Origin: a virus
IMG/VR virus record: IMGVR_UViG_3300013113_000534
Location: 1 to 64,000 of that record
Strand: one strand, 5' to 3'
Length of the DNA stretch: 64,000 nt
A model generated the notes under the pieces. It ran no database searches. It worked only from the letters and a program-made list of their open reading frames with translations, and was not told the DNA's origin. Both the position numbers and the translations under genes were made by a program. The number at the start of each line of letters is the position of its first letter. The stretch's first letter is position 1. This document shows positions 1 to 6,378 of the stretch, piece by piece.

Positions 1-507
1 TATGATGTGGGGAACGATGTTATCCACGGTCATTGGAATGCAATCTCTGCTATAGAGATTTCTCTTCAAAATAACAACCCTTTTGATTTACAGTATTTTC
101 AAATCACTTCGAATACTTCTGTTGGTGGGCAACCAGCTACAAATGAAGAAAATATTGGAATTCAAGGCTATTTAAATGATTCTCCTGTTACGGAGATATA
201 CGCTTTACCAAGCGTAGATTGGGGTGCAGCAAGCACTAGAGATGTTTTCTTACCCAGCTCTTTTGATAACGTCGATAAAGTAGTTATCTTTGATAGGGGT
301 GTATCAGCAACTCACACTGGTAATTCAAGTTGCCCTGAGTGTGGTAATTCAGGTTTTTGTTTCGGAATGGACAATTTTGTGTTTGATGAAGCTGTTCCTA
401 ATTCTCTTGTTCAAGGTAATGGCACTACATTACCAGTAGTCCCAGAAGCTAATTCTTTACTATTTTTAACTGTAGCTTTACTACCTCTATTCAGAAGGAA
501 GCGCTAA
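1..507 (+). CDS. PEP-CTERM sorting-signal protein, 5' end outside window
   Basis: The frame is open from base 1, so the N-terminus lies outside the window; the first in-frame GTG at 7 is unlikely to be the true start. The visible 168 residues look like an extracellular beta-rich protein with one Cys-rich stretch (CPECGNSGFC) followed by FGMDNFVFDE. The C-terminus has the three parts of a PEP-CTERM signal: a short VPEA motif, a hydrophobic helix (LLFLTVALLPLF) and a basic tail (RRKR). In known families this signal is processed by an exosortase and directs a protein to the cell surface or matrix. It is the only plus-strand gene at this end and converges with the lipoprotein gene starting at base 508. 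It may be a phage-borne surface protein or host DNA at a junction; the sequence does not decide. The tripartite tail is clear, the function is unknown. Confidence 0.7.
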   Translation, partial: YDVGNDVIHGHWNAISAIEISLQNNNPFDLQYFQITSNTSVGGQPATNEENIGIQGYLNDSPVTEIYALPSVDWGAASTRDVFLPSSFDNVDKVVIFDRGVSATHTGNSSCPECGNSGFCFGMDNFVFDEAVPNSLVQGNGTTLPVVPEANSLLFLTVALLPLFRRKR

Positions 508-759
508 TTATTGATTGTAAACTTCGCGCTCTAACTTCCTATAACGAGCGTCTGAATGCCAAACTTCGTCAGTCTGGGGAGTGTAAACTCCTTCCTTAGT
601 CTGAATCGGCTGACCCGCCTTCAGATTCAAGGAAGACGGCTGATATATGTTTAAACTGCTTGTTTTCGGTGAGGAGCTGCCCCCGCAAGAAGTCAGCGCG
701 ATCATTGGACTCATTGTCGCCAATATCCCGTAGCTTTTCAATTTCTTCGATAAGTTCAT
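508..759 (-). CDS. Small lipoprotein, outer-spanin-like
   Basis: This 83-residue protein has a lipoprotein signal peptide: basic N-region (KKLKSYG), hydrophobic core, and lipobox LTSC with Cys at about residue 25 followed by Gly. The mature part is a short Ser/Pro-rich then polar chain ending in a charged segment (WHSDARYRKLEREVY). The start codon lies inside the upstream gene at 596-865 in another frame, the overlapping layout of Rz/Rz1-type spanin pairs that fuse inner and outer membranes during lysis. Role as outer spanin is inferred from size, lipobox and overlap. The partner lacks the expected membrane anchor, so another small lipoprotein function is possible. Confidence 0.6.
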   Translation of the reverse strand: MNLSKKLKSYGILATMSPMIALTSCGGSSSPKTSSLNIYQPSSLNLKAGQPIQTKEGVYTPQTDEVWHSDARYRKLEREVYNQ

Positions 760-865
760 GTTTTCTTTTGTTATGCTTCTCTGTAATTTCAGAGAATGCG
801 AGTTTATTTCTCAACTTGAGGTATAACTCCACGCTTTTCAATACAGATTTAATTAGAGATACCAT
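596..865 (-). CDS. Small coiled-coil protein overlapping the lipoprotein gene
   Basis: An 89-residue, highly charged protein with a likely coiled coil at about residues 20-75 (heptad-like ELIEEIEKLRDI). The N-terminal 20 residues are amphipathic (VSLIKSVLKSVELYLKL) rather than a clear transmembrane helix. Its 3' half is overlapped in another frame by the lipoprotein at 508-759, so the pair resembles an inner/outer spanin operon. A true inner spanin normally has an N-terminal membrane anchor, which is missing here, so that identity is tentative. The gene starts 17 bases downstream of a GTGTAT element (877-882) placed in the end of hldD. Confidence 0.55.
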   Translation of the reverse strand: MVSLIKSVLKSVELYLKLRNKLAFSEITEKHNKRKHELIEEIEKLRDIGDNESNDRADFLRGQLLTENKQFKHISAVFLESEGGSADSD

Positions 866-872
866 TACTTTA

Positions 873-1673
873 TTATATACACTCTAAGACTTGTTTCCAA
901 TCCATTTCTCCAATCACAGATGTTAGCTTTGTGATGTCTGCTTGGGTAAATTTTTGATACTTGCCCTTGAGTTTTGTGGGCATCGCTATCTGTTTAACCT
1001 TTGCCCCAGAGTTTTCTGCCATTTTGTCAGCAATCTCTTTAAAAGAAACAGAGTTACCAGTCCCAACATTAAAAACCCCATTATTATCATGATGAAGCAT
1101 CCTATAATGAACTTCACAAACATCTTCCACATGCACGAAGTCTCTGCTTGCTTTTGTCCTAAATACTTTGATCTCGCCATCTTCTTGAATTTGTTTAATG
1201 AATTTCGTTATCGGACTTGCCTGATCTCCTTTATGTTCCTCATGTGGGCCATATACATTAAAATAGCGGAATCCTTGATAGGGATAATCTTCGTTTAAAA
1301 GCCAGTTGTCAAACATATATTTGCTATAAGCATAGGGGTTTAGTGGCGTGCAGAACTGATCCTCTTCAAAGGTTTCTGCTGTGCCATAGACGGAAGCACT
1401 ACTAGAATATTGAAATTTAACCCCCATATTCGCACACAATTGATAAAGCGTGCCAGAGAATATAAAATTCTCATTTAATATCTTTTTTAAATCGGTTTCT
1501 GTGGTGCTTGAATTAGCCCCAAGATGAATAACCGCATCAATACCGTTAAGTGGAGGCAAACTAGCTTCAAACTTGATATCGTAAGGGACAACCTCTATTC
1601 CCCTTTTCTCAAGATAAGGACAGAGATTTTTGCCAATAAATCCTTCGCTACCAGTAACTAATACCCTTTTCAC
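873..1673 (-). CDS. hldD: ADP-L-glycero-D-manno-heptose 6-epimerase
   Basis: A 266-residue extended short-chain dehydrogenase. It shows the NAD(P)-binding GSEGFIG motif near the N-terminus, catalytic YAYSK at about 124-128, and family-diagnostic segments of heptose epimerases: GANSSTTETD, FRYFNVYGPHEEHKG and LKGKYQKFTQAD. The enzyme converts ADP-D-glycero-D-manno-heptose to the L-glycero form used in the LPS inner core. Length is slightly short of the usual 300-330. The start codon is GTG; no ATG fits before the Rossmann motif. It is separated from the upstream DUF5824-like gene by 12 bases. Two GT9-type (heptosyltransferase-like) proteins elsewhere in the window could use its product, which suggests the phage alters host LPS or its own glycans. 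Confidence 0.88.
   Translation of the reverse strand: MKRVLVTGSEGFIGKNLCPYLEKRGIEVVPYDIKFEASLPPLNGIDAVIHLGANSSTTETDLKKILNENFIFSGTLYQLCANMGVKFQYSSSASVYGTAETFEEDQFCTPLNPYAYSKYMFDNWLLNEDYPYQGFRYFNVYGPHEEHKGDQASPITKFIKQIQEDGEIKVFRTKASRDFVHVEDVCEVHYRMLHHDNNGVFNVGTGNSVSFKEIADKMAENSGAKVKQIAMPTKLKGKYQKFTQADITKLTSVIGEMDWKQVLECI
877..882 (-). promoter_or_regulatory. GTGTAT element upstream of the lysis-like pair
   Basis: Minus-strand AGTGTATATAATAAAG leads to the ATG at 865. First base of GTGTA is 17 bases before the start. The element lies inside the last codons of hldD. One of twelve such sites (see findings); it also contains a TATAAT-like string. Confidence 0.45.
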
Positions 1674-1685
1674 AAAGGTATTATA

Positions 1686-2657
1686 TTAGAGTTCTCCTTG
1701 ATCCTCTACAATTTCTTTTACTGATTCTAAGAATGGATAGCCATTCAATAAATCTTGATGCTCTGCAAAAGACTCGTCATCCCAGCACCACTGAGAAAAC
1801 TGTTCGTCCTCATCCCAAGCAATAACCTCTTCTGAGGCCATTGAGCTAACAGGCTTTTTAGACCAAAATTTGCAGCTCCAGTAGCGGGGAGTAGTTTTGT
1901 CTTTAGCTGTGTCGCACTTATGTCGAGCGCGGAAATTACGGCGACGATCTGGATCATCACGCTTGATCTCCATATTAGGGTCACCAAACTTAACCATAAT
2001 CACATTCCCAGTCTTTGGGTTTTTTACATAAACGCCAAATTTCTTTTTACCGTTTTTTAAGCGGAAGGGCTTATTTAAAGTTTTTTTTTCAGCGTCTGAA
2101 TACTCAAGATCTTCGATGTCTTGGTCAGACCCCTCTAAAGCATCGATCTTTTGAAGATCTAAGCGAGCGCAAGCAAAATCAAGCTCGTCAAAATCAACAA
2201 AAGCTTCTCCTTCTTTCTCAACGTAATATTCTTCAGACCCCTTCGCAACATCTTGATCTGCTGCGCGGTAAGACTTTTTAACTTTGCCTCCACGCACCAT
2301 CTTTAGGAACATATTAACCCTAGCCATCGCCCACTGACCTCTGGTCTTGCCGGGCCTATGGCTAGAGCTGAATGCACCCGCACCTCGACGGTATATTTTT
2401 TTAAGTTGAGTAAGCGAAACTTTTTTGGAATGTTTTTCGTTATGCTCCTTAACTTTATTTTTAAGAGCAATTATTACTTTTTCTGAGAAGGTAATTTTTT
2501 TTCCGTCTTTACCCGCACTGCCTTTTTTGTTCTTGCTAGAACCTTTTTTGCGCTCACTAGGCTTTGCTGGAGTTTGCGCTCCACTTTTAGGCCCAGATCG
2601 CTTGGCAGCTTGAGACTCAAGAAATTCCTTAGCTTCTTTAGAAAAATCGTATTCCAT
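1686..2657 (-). CDS. DUF5824-like conserved phage protein
   Basis: A 323-residue protein starting at ATG 2657 (a TTG one codon upstream is less likely). It has a basic, low-complexity N-terminal third rich in Lys, Ser and Pro, then a motif region around GAGAFSSSHRPGKTRGQWA at about residues 93-111 typical of DUF5824, an acidic middle, and a second conserved block with KFGVYVKNPKTGN, FGDPNMEIKRDDP and RARHKCDTA, ending with a Trp-rich segment. I recall both blocks from phage proteins of unknown role, often linked to head proteins; I cannot confirm a function. The basic N-terminus could bind nucleic acid. The start is 15 bases downstream of a GTGTAA string that also encodes the end of the upstream gene. 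Confidence 0.7.
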   Translation of the reverse strand: MEYDFSKEAKEFLESQAAKRSGPKSGAQTPAKPSERKKGSSKNKKGSAGKDGKKITFSEKVIIALKNKVKEHNEKHSKKVSLTQLKKIYRRGAGAFSSSHRPGKTRGQWAMARVNMFLKMVRGGKVKKSYRAADQDVAKGSEEYYVEKEGEAFVDFDELDFACARLDLQKIDALEGSDQDIEDLEYSDAEKKTLNKPFRLKNGKKKFGVYVKNPKTGNVIMVKFGDPNMEIKRDDPDRRRNFRARHKCDTAKDKTTPRYWSCKFWSKKPVSSMASEEVIAWDEDEQFSQWCWDDESFAEHQDLLNGYPFLESVKEIVEDQGEL

Positions 2658-2666
2658 CAAAGGATG

Positions 2667-2672
2667 TTACAC
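2667..2672 (-). promoter_or_regulatory. GTGTAA element upstream of the DUF5824-like gene
   Basis: Minus-strand AAGTGTAACATCC, 15 bases before the ATG at 2657. These bases are also the Val-stop codons of the preceding gene, so this member of the set is the weakest. Confidence 0.25.
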
Positions 2673-2855
2673 TTTTTTTTCAAAAACTTCATTGTAACTT
2701 TGAAGTTTTTCTTCGTCAGTCATTTTGCCCAGCTTCTGGTCAACCTCTTGGTTTACCAAGCTAGAAACGATTTCAATCAACTCTGCGAAAGTCAAATTAC
2801 TCGTAATATGATTTACGAAGGCTTCACGAAGCTCCTGCTCTTGCTCTGGAGACAT
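2667..2855 (-). CDS. Small acidic hypothetical protein
   Basis: A 62-residue, probably all-helical acidic protein (EQEQELREAFVNH, MTDEEKLQSYNEVFE). Its ATG overlaps the stop codon of the upstream gene as TAATG, so translation is coupled. No family recognised. It sits in a run of small genes between the replication operon and hldD. Confidence 0.6.
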   Translation of the reverse strand: MSPEQEQELREAFVNHITSNLTFAELIEIVSSLVNQEVDQKLGKMTDEEKLQSYNEVFEKKV

Positions 2856-3250
2856 TATTTCTGTAGGGCTTTGCTTTTATAGATCCGCAGATCAGGATGA
2901 TTGTCCTTCTCTTTGAATTTATTCTTGAAAATAACGATTTCTGTCTTTTTATCTTTTACCGACAGGCTCCCAGAATAAAAAGGATTATCGTCACCTTTGC
3001 GCCACAACGCCCCGATTTCACGTTCTGACCAGTCATCATTAGTCTGGGTAGAATCTTGAGGTCTACTCAGATAGATCCGAAGATCAGGTTGGGAATCTTT
3101 CTCCTTAAACTTATTCTGGAAAATGACAATTTCTGTAGTAGAGTCAGAAACGGTAAAATTACCAGAATAAAATGGCTTTTCGCCACCTTTACGCCAAAGA
3201 GCACCAACTTCTCGGTCACTCCATTCACTATTTTTTTTATTTTCTTCCAT
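2855..3250 (-). CDS. Tandem-duplicated small-domain protein, DUF736-like
   Basis: The 131 residues are two copies of a module of about 55-60 residues. Each has W-S-(D/E)-RE-(V/I)-GALWRKG, PFYSG, TEIVIF, NKFKEKD and PDLRIY in the same order. The pattern (GALWK/R, a sheet-forming middle, FxNKxKEKxxxPDxRIY) resembles the DUF736-type domain seen in phages and plasmids. The duplication is also visible in the DNA, with near-identical stretches at about 2880-2950 and 3070-3140. Function unknown; such proteins may bind nucleic acid, but nothing here proves it. The start overlaps the stop of the upstream 53-residue gene. Confidence 0.72.
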   Translation of the reverse strand: MEENKKNSEWSDREVGALWRKGGEKPFYSGNFTVSDSTTEIVIFQNKFKEKDSQPDLRIYLSRPQDSTQTNDDWSEREIGALWRKGDDNPFYSGSLSVKDKKTEIVIFKNKFKEKDNHPDLRIYKSKALQK

Positions 3251-3398
3251 GAGTCTTTAAGTAATCTTTGATTAGATGTTTTTGATCGTGAGGGAGCTTA
3301 GTATAGCGCTGTTTAACACGCTTGTAAACTCTTTTCATGATCGGATTTGCTTGAAAATTAAGCAAACCTCTCAAGTATCTTGCGGTAGACCCACTCAT
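3237..3398 (-). CDS. Small basic hypothetical protein (53 aa)
   Basis: A short frame begins MSGSTARYLRGLL and ends YLKTHGRK, rich in Lys and Arg. Its ATG overlaps the stop of the upstream 69-residue gene (TAATG) and its end overlaps the start of the next gene by 14 bases. It therefore fills an otherwise empty 147-base gap in the operon with the same coupling style as its neighbours. No family recognised. Confidence 0.6.
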   Translation of the reverse strand: MSGSTARYLRGLLNFQANPIMKRVYKRVKQRYTKLPHDQKHLIKDYLKTHGRK

Positions 3399-3607
3399 TA
3401 CTGACTAAACGAAACCTTGTCAAGGCTAGTTTTAGCAAAACGACGAATTAAGCCATTATTTCGGTCGAATACCTGAATATAGCTCCCAGTTTCTCCACGG
3501 AACTGAGCGTTCAAAGTTTCTCCTTGAGTGGTATGAAGACCAAAGAAACGACCACGAGTTCCACGAATACGACTTAATGCAGTTTTCTGCTTTCGATTTA
3601 ATTTCAT
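3398..3607 (-). CDS. Small basic hypothetical protein (69 aa)
   Basis: Sixty-nine residues with a basic N-terminus (KLNRKQKTALSRIRGTRGR) and a likely small beta domain (FFGLHTTQGE, GSYIQVFDRNNGLIRRF). The overall look is of a small nucleic-acid-binding beta-barrel, but this is only an impression. It is the first of four coupled small genes reading leftward. Upstream lies an 87-base spacer with a mini-hairpin. Confidence 0.6.
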   Translation of the reverse strand: MKLNRKQKTALSRIRGTRGRFFGLHTTQGETLNAQFRGETGSYIQVFDRNNGLIRRFAKTSLDKVSFSQ

Positions 3608-3673
3608 AACACGTTATTCTAAGTGCAATTAGAACTTTATCAAGTAAAAAGTCGAACAAAGTCGTGGATACGA

Positions 3674-3686
3674 ACTGCTTCGCAGT
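3674..3686. repeat. Mini-hairpin with GAA loop
   Basis: Perfect 5-bp stem, ACTGC-TTC-GCAGT. It is between two small genes and has no T-run, so it is not a good terminator. Similar GAA/TTC-loop hairpins occur at 3923-3937 and 26235-26245. Confidence 0.5.
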
Positions 3687-3694
3687 CGCATCAC

Positions 3695-3892
3695 TCAGCC
3701 GTTCGACAAGAGATCATCAAAGTCCTCGATGGTCTTGTGGATTTTCTCGCACACGGGGCATGGTTCTGTGCTGTTGTGGTATTCGGTGGGGTGGTGGTGG
3801 ACTTCCCCGCAATCAATGGAGAACCTGTTCAGGTCTTTGGCTAGGCGGATTGCCATAGCTTTCCATTTTTGAGCCTTTTGCTTATCTGTCAT
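3695..3892 (-). CDS. Small His/Cys-rich hypothetical protein (65 aa)
   Basis: Sixty-five residues with a helical, basic first half and a centre rich in possible metal ligands: CGEVHHHPTEYH followed by CPVC. This may be a small zinc site, since several Cys and His lie within 30 residues. It starts 27 bases after the zinc-finger-like gene at 3920-4099. No family recognised; the coding call rests on frame, composition and position. Confidence 0.5.
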   Translation of the reverse strand: MTDKQKAQKWKAMAIRLAKDLNRFSIDCGEVHHHPTEYHNSTEPCPVCEKIHKTIEDFDDLLSNG

Positions 3893-3919
3893 TGCAAATG
3901 TCGAACAATTTGTGGGAGG

Positions 3920-4099
3920 TCAACTGGCTTCGCCAGTGCCTCCACGGTGGGCGTTCTCCTTACAAAAAATAGGGTTAGCATCTGGCTCAATATCAAGCGT
4001 GTCATCTGCAAACTCGCAATGAAAAACCCTTGTGTATCCGTCCCCCTCCATATTACCCCCACAGTTAGGGCAGCAGAAGGATATTAGTTGTTCGTTCAT
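3920..4099 (-). CDS. Small zinc-ribbon-like protein (59 aa)
   Basis: This short frame starts at ATG 4099, overlapping the stop of the Hsp100 gene by the ATGA arrangement seen along the operon. The protein begins MNEQLISFCCPNCGG and has a second possible ligand set (FHCEF, FCKEN), so it is probably a small zinc ribbon. It would be the last gene of the replication operon. The 3' end carries a perfect inverted repeat, so the last codons (TGEAS) are encoded by a hairpin. Function unknown. Confidence 0.6.
   Translation of the reverse strand: MNEQLISFCCPNCGGNMEGDGYTRVFHCEFADDTLDIEPDANPIFCKENAHRGGTGEAS
3923..3937. repeat. Mini-hairpin with GAA loop at the end of the replication operon
   Basis: Perfect 6-bp stem ACTGGC-TTC-GCCAGT, overlapping the final codons of the zinc-ribbon-like gene. 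No clear T-run follows on the minus strand. It may act in mRNA processing or weak termination. Confidence 0.5.
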
Positions 4100-6378
4100 A
4101 CTTTAATTTTGTTAAGGTTTATTTCGGAGCAGTTTTCCGTGATTTTCTCGCAAATGAACTTATTAATATAAGTATCAAACCTTTCCTCAAAGTCAACTAG
4201 ATTTTTAGAGGAACGAGCGAACTTCTTTAAGAAGTCCAAGGTGAATGTCACTTCAATGTTGTTTAAACGTAGATCATTATTGATCTTTCGGAGCTTGTTG
4301 TAAAGGATTCTAAAAATATCCTTCTTTTTAACCTTCTGCAATAATACATTGCAGTCAACCAGAGATAATAATTCTTTAAAAATCGATGAGGTTGGAGACT
4401 CTTTGTCAGAATTAAAGCCCATTGATGAAGAATTCTCTACTCCGCTAGTTACAAAAATTTTGACGTTGGAAAAATCAGCTATGTCTCCATTGGACATTTG
4501 TAGCTTCCCGTCTTTGAGTATTTGAGCAAATAGGCTCTTAACAGACGGGTGTAGTTTGTGGAAGTCATCAATAATAATGACGCTATTAGGATGAATATTA
4601 ATCTTCTCACATAAAGAAGTGTTGTTCATGATTTCTGGTAAGATTTTAAACTTAGCGAACTCATCTGAGAAATGAACTCCACTGTAGTCTAAGACATTCA
4701 CCCCACTCTTTTCCAAAGAATCCTTCAAGGTAGAGCAGAAAAAACTTTTGCCCGTAGACTCTTCACCAGTAATGCAATAAATACTTGGGACTGAACTTTT
4801 TTTATGTATCCCGTAGCTTGAAAGTGATATTGATTCAATAAGAGAATCGATAATTTTATTATTACCCACAAACTTTTCTTTTAAGCTGAGAGATAGGTCT
4901 GATAGAATATTCGGCTTCCGTAAAGGGTTTTCCTTCTTGGAGAAGAACTCCTTCAAGTGTTTTACTGTAACATCCGGCAATGATTCTTCTTTTTCGCTTA
5001 CCCAAGAAGATAGTTGATCTGTAACGAAAGAAAGAACAGAGTCTGCGTCATTAAGGTCGATATCTTTTTCTTTGATATTTTCTTTAATTTCTTTAAGAGA
5101 GGAATCTTGACCCCAATGAGAAACTTTTGCTTGTGCTCCACAATGATCAATAACATCAATAGCTTTGTCTGGATAAAACTTATTTGGGAGGTATTTCTCA
5201 CAAAAGTTAATGACGTTATTTAAGAAGTTCTCCGTGTAACGAACGTAATGAAACTCTTCGTAATACGAGGCGATAACGGGTAATATCTCCTGCATCTGAA
5301 ACTTGGAAGGCTCCTTAATAATAACCCTTTCAAAACGACGATCTAGAGCAGTGTCTTTTTTAATCGTCTTGGTATATTCATTAATTGTAGTCGCCCCAAT
5401 ACAACTTATAGTGCCTCTTGCTAATTCTGGCTTGAGTATATTTGAAGCTTCCAAAGAGTTCTCTGTTGTCCCTCCTGCTCCCACCAAAGTGTGAATTTCG
5501 TCTATGAAAAGGATAATGTTATCGTATTTTTTAACCTCATCTACAAACTTTTCTAGCCTCTCTTCGAACTGTCCCCTGTATTGAGTTCCAGCGACCATGC
5601 TTGATAAACTCAAAGAGTAAATCACCTTATTGGCAATAAGTTCTGGAGCTTCCCCATTAACAATCTTAGAAGCTAACCCCTCAATCAAAGAGGTTTTGCC
5701 TGTTCCTGCTGGCCCTACTAAAATCGCGTTAGGCTTTTTCTTCCTACAGAGGATCGTGGCTATCTCTGATATTTTATCATCAAAGTCAACAACCTTGTCA
5801 AACTCATCACGGGAAGCTTTTAAGTTTAAGTTCTCCGCAAATTCATCTAGGATCTTATTTTCGTCAAACATCCCGATCCAGTTTCCCATAGGGGGATTGG
5901 GATCATCGCTTTCGAAATCAAATTCCATTTTTGGCTCTTCCTCATCTTTCAAGAAAAAAGAAATATCAGTAATTAGATGATTACGATCATCTGCGTTAAA
6001 AACTTCTGCTAAAGCCTTTGGAGTGTAATCATCGCTCAACATGCATAAAAGCATTGACTCCATGCTTATGTAATCTAACCCAAAAAGCTCTTTCTGGATA
6101 AACTCGCAATGATCGATAAGCTGAGATAGTTTGTTTGAATACTGTCTAGAAACCTCCTTATTTGGTTTTTTATTTTTAATAACATTTTTTGCAGCTATAT
6201 CAAGTGCCTTAATGCTATCATATCTTCCTAAAATGGTTTCACATGACAAGCTTATGTCATCCATGAAGCAGGAAAAGAAAATATCTAAATCGACTTTGTT
6301 TCTCCCAAGATGTTCAGTTAAGTCTTGGGAGTTTTTTAATATAGAGGTTAGTTGAGGAGTAAAGGGCAAGTCATTCAT
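4096..6378 (-). CDS. ClpA/ClpC-like Hsp100 AAA+ unfoldase
   Basis: A 760-residue two-ring AAA+ protein. The N-terminal 120 residues resemble a divergent Clp_N domain (FTPQLTSIL near the start). D1 has Walker A GPAGTGKT at 222-229, pore loop GTQYRG at about 264-269, and Walker B ILFIDEIHTL at about 289-298. D2 has Walker A GEESTGKS at 538-545, but its Walker B reads IIIDDF, where the catalytic Glu of the usual DE pair is Asp. The linker between rings lacks the long ClpB coiled coil, so ClpA/C type fits better. I see no ClpP-binding IGF/L loop. It closes the overlapping replication operon, starting within the polymerase stop (ATGA). It may remodel replisome, virion or host proteins; the partner is unknown. 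Confidence 0.88.
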   Translation of the reverse strand: MNDLPFTPQLTSILKNSQDLTEHLGRNKVDLDIFFSCFMDDISLSCETILGRYDSIKALDIAAKNVIKNKKPNKEVSRQYSNKLSQLIDHCEFIQKELFGLDYISMESMLLCMLSDDYTPKALAEVFNADDRNHLITDISFFLKDEEEPKMEFDFESDDPNPPMGNWIGMFDENKILDEFAENLNLKASRDEFDKVVDFDDKISEIATILCRKKKPNAILVGPAGTGKTSLIEGLASKIVNGEAPELIANKVIYSLSLSSMVAGTQYRGQFEERLEKFVDEVKKYDNIILFIDEIHTLVGAGGTTENSLEASNILKPELARGTISCIGATTINEYTKTIKKDTALDRRFERVIIKEPSKFQMQEILPVIASYYEEFHYVRYTENFLNNVINFCEKYLPNKFYPDKAIDVIDHCGAQAKVSHWGQDSSLKEIKENIKEKDIDLNDADSVLSFVTDQLSSWVSEKEESLPDVTVKHLKEFFSKKENPLRKPNILSDLSLSLKEKFVGNNKIIDSLIESISLSSYGIHKKSSVPSIYCITGEESTGKSFFCSTLKDSLEKSGVNVLDYSGVHFSDEFAKFKILPEIMNNTSLCEKINIHPNSVIIIDDFHKLHPSVKSLFAQILKDGKLQMSNGDIADFSNVKIFVTSGVENSSSMGFNSDKESPTSSIFKELLSLVDCNVLLQKVKKKDIFRILYNKLRKINNDLRLNNIEVTFTLDFLKKFARSSKNLVDFEERFDTYINKFICEKITENCSEINLNKIKV

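Noticed and set aside
3611-4099. Plus-strand open frames at 3623-4087
   Set aside because: They overlap the small minus-strand genes that show the operon's coupling pattern and metal-ligand motifs; no support on the plus strand.
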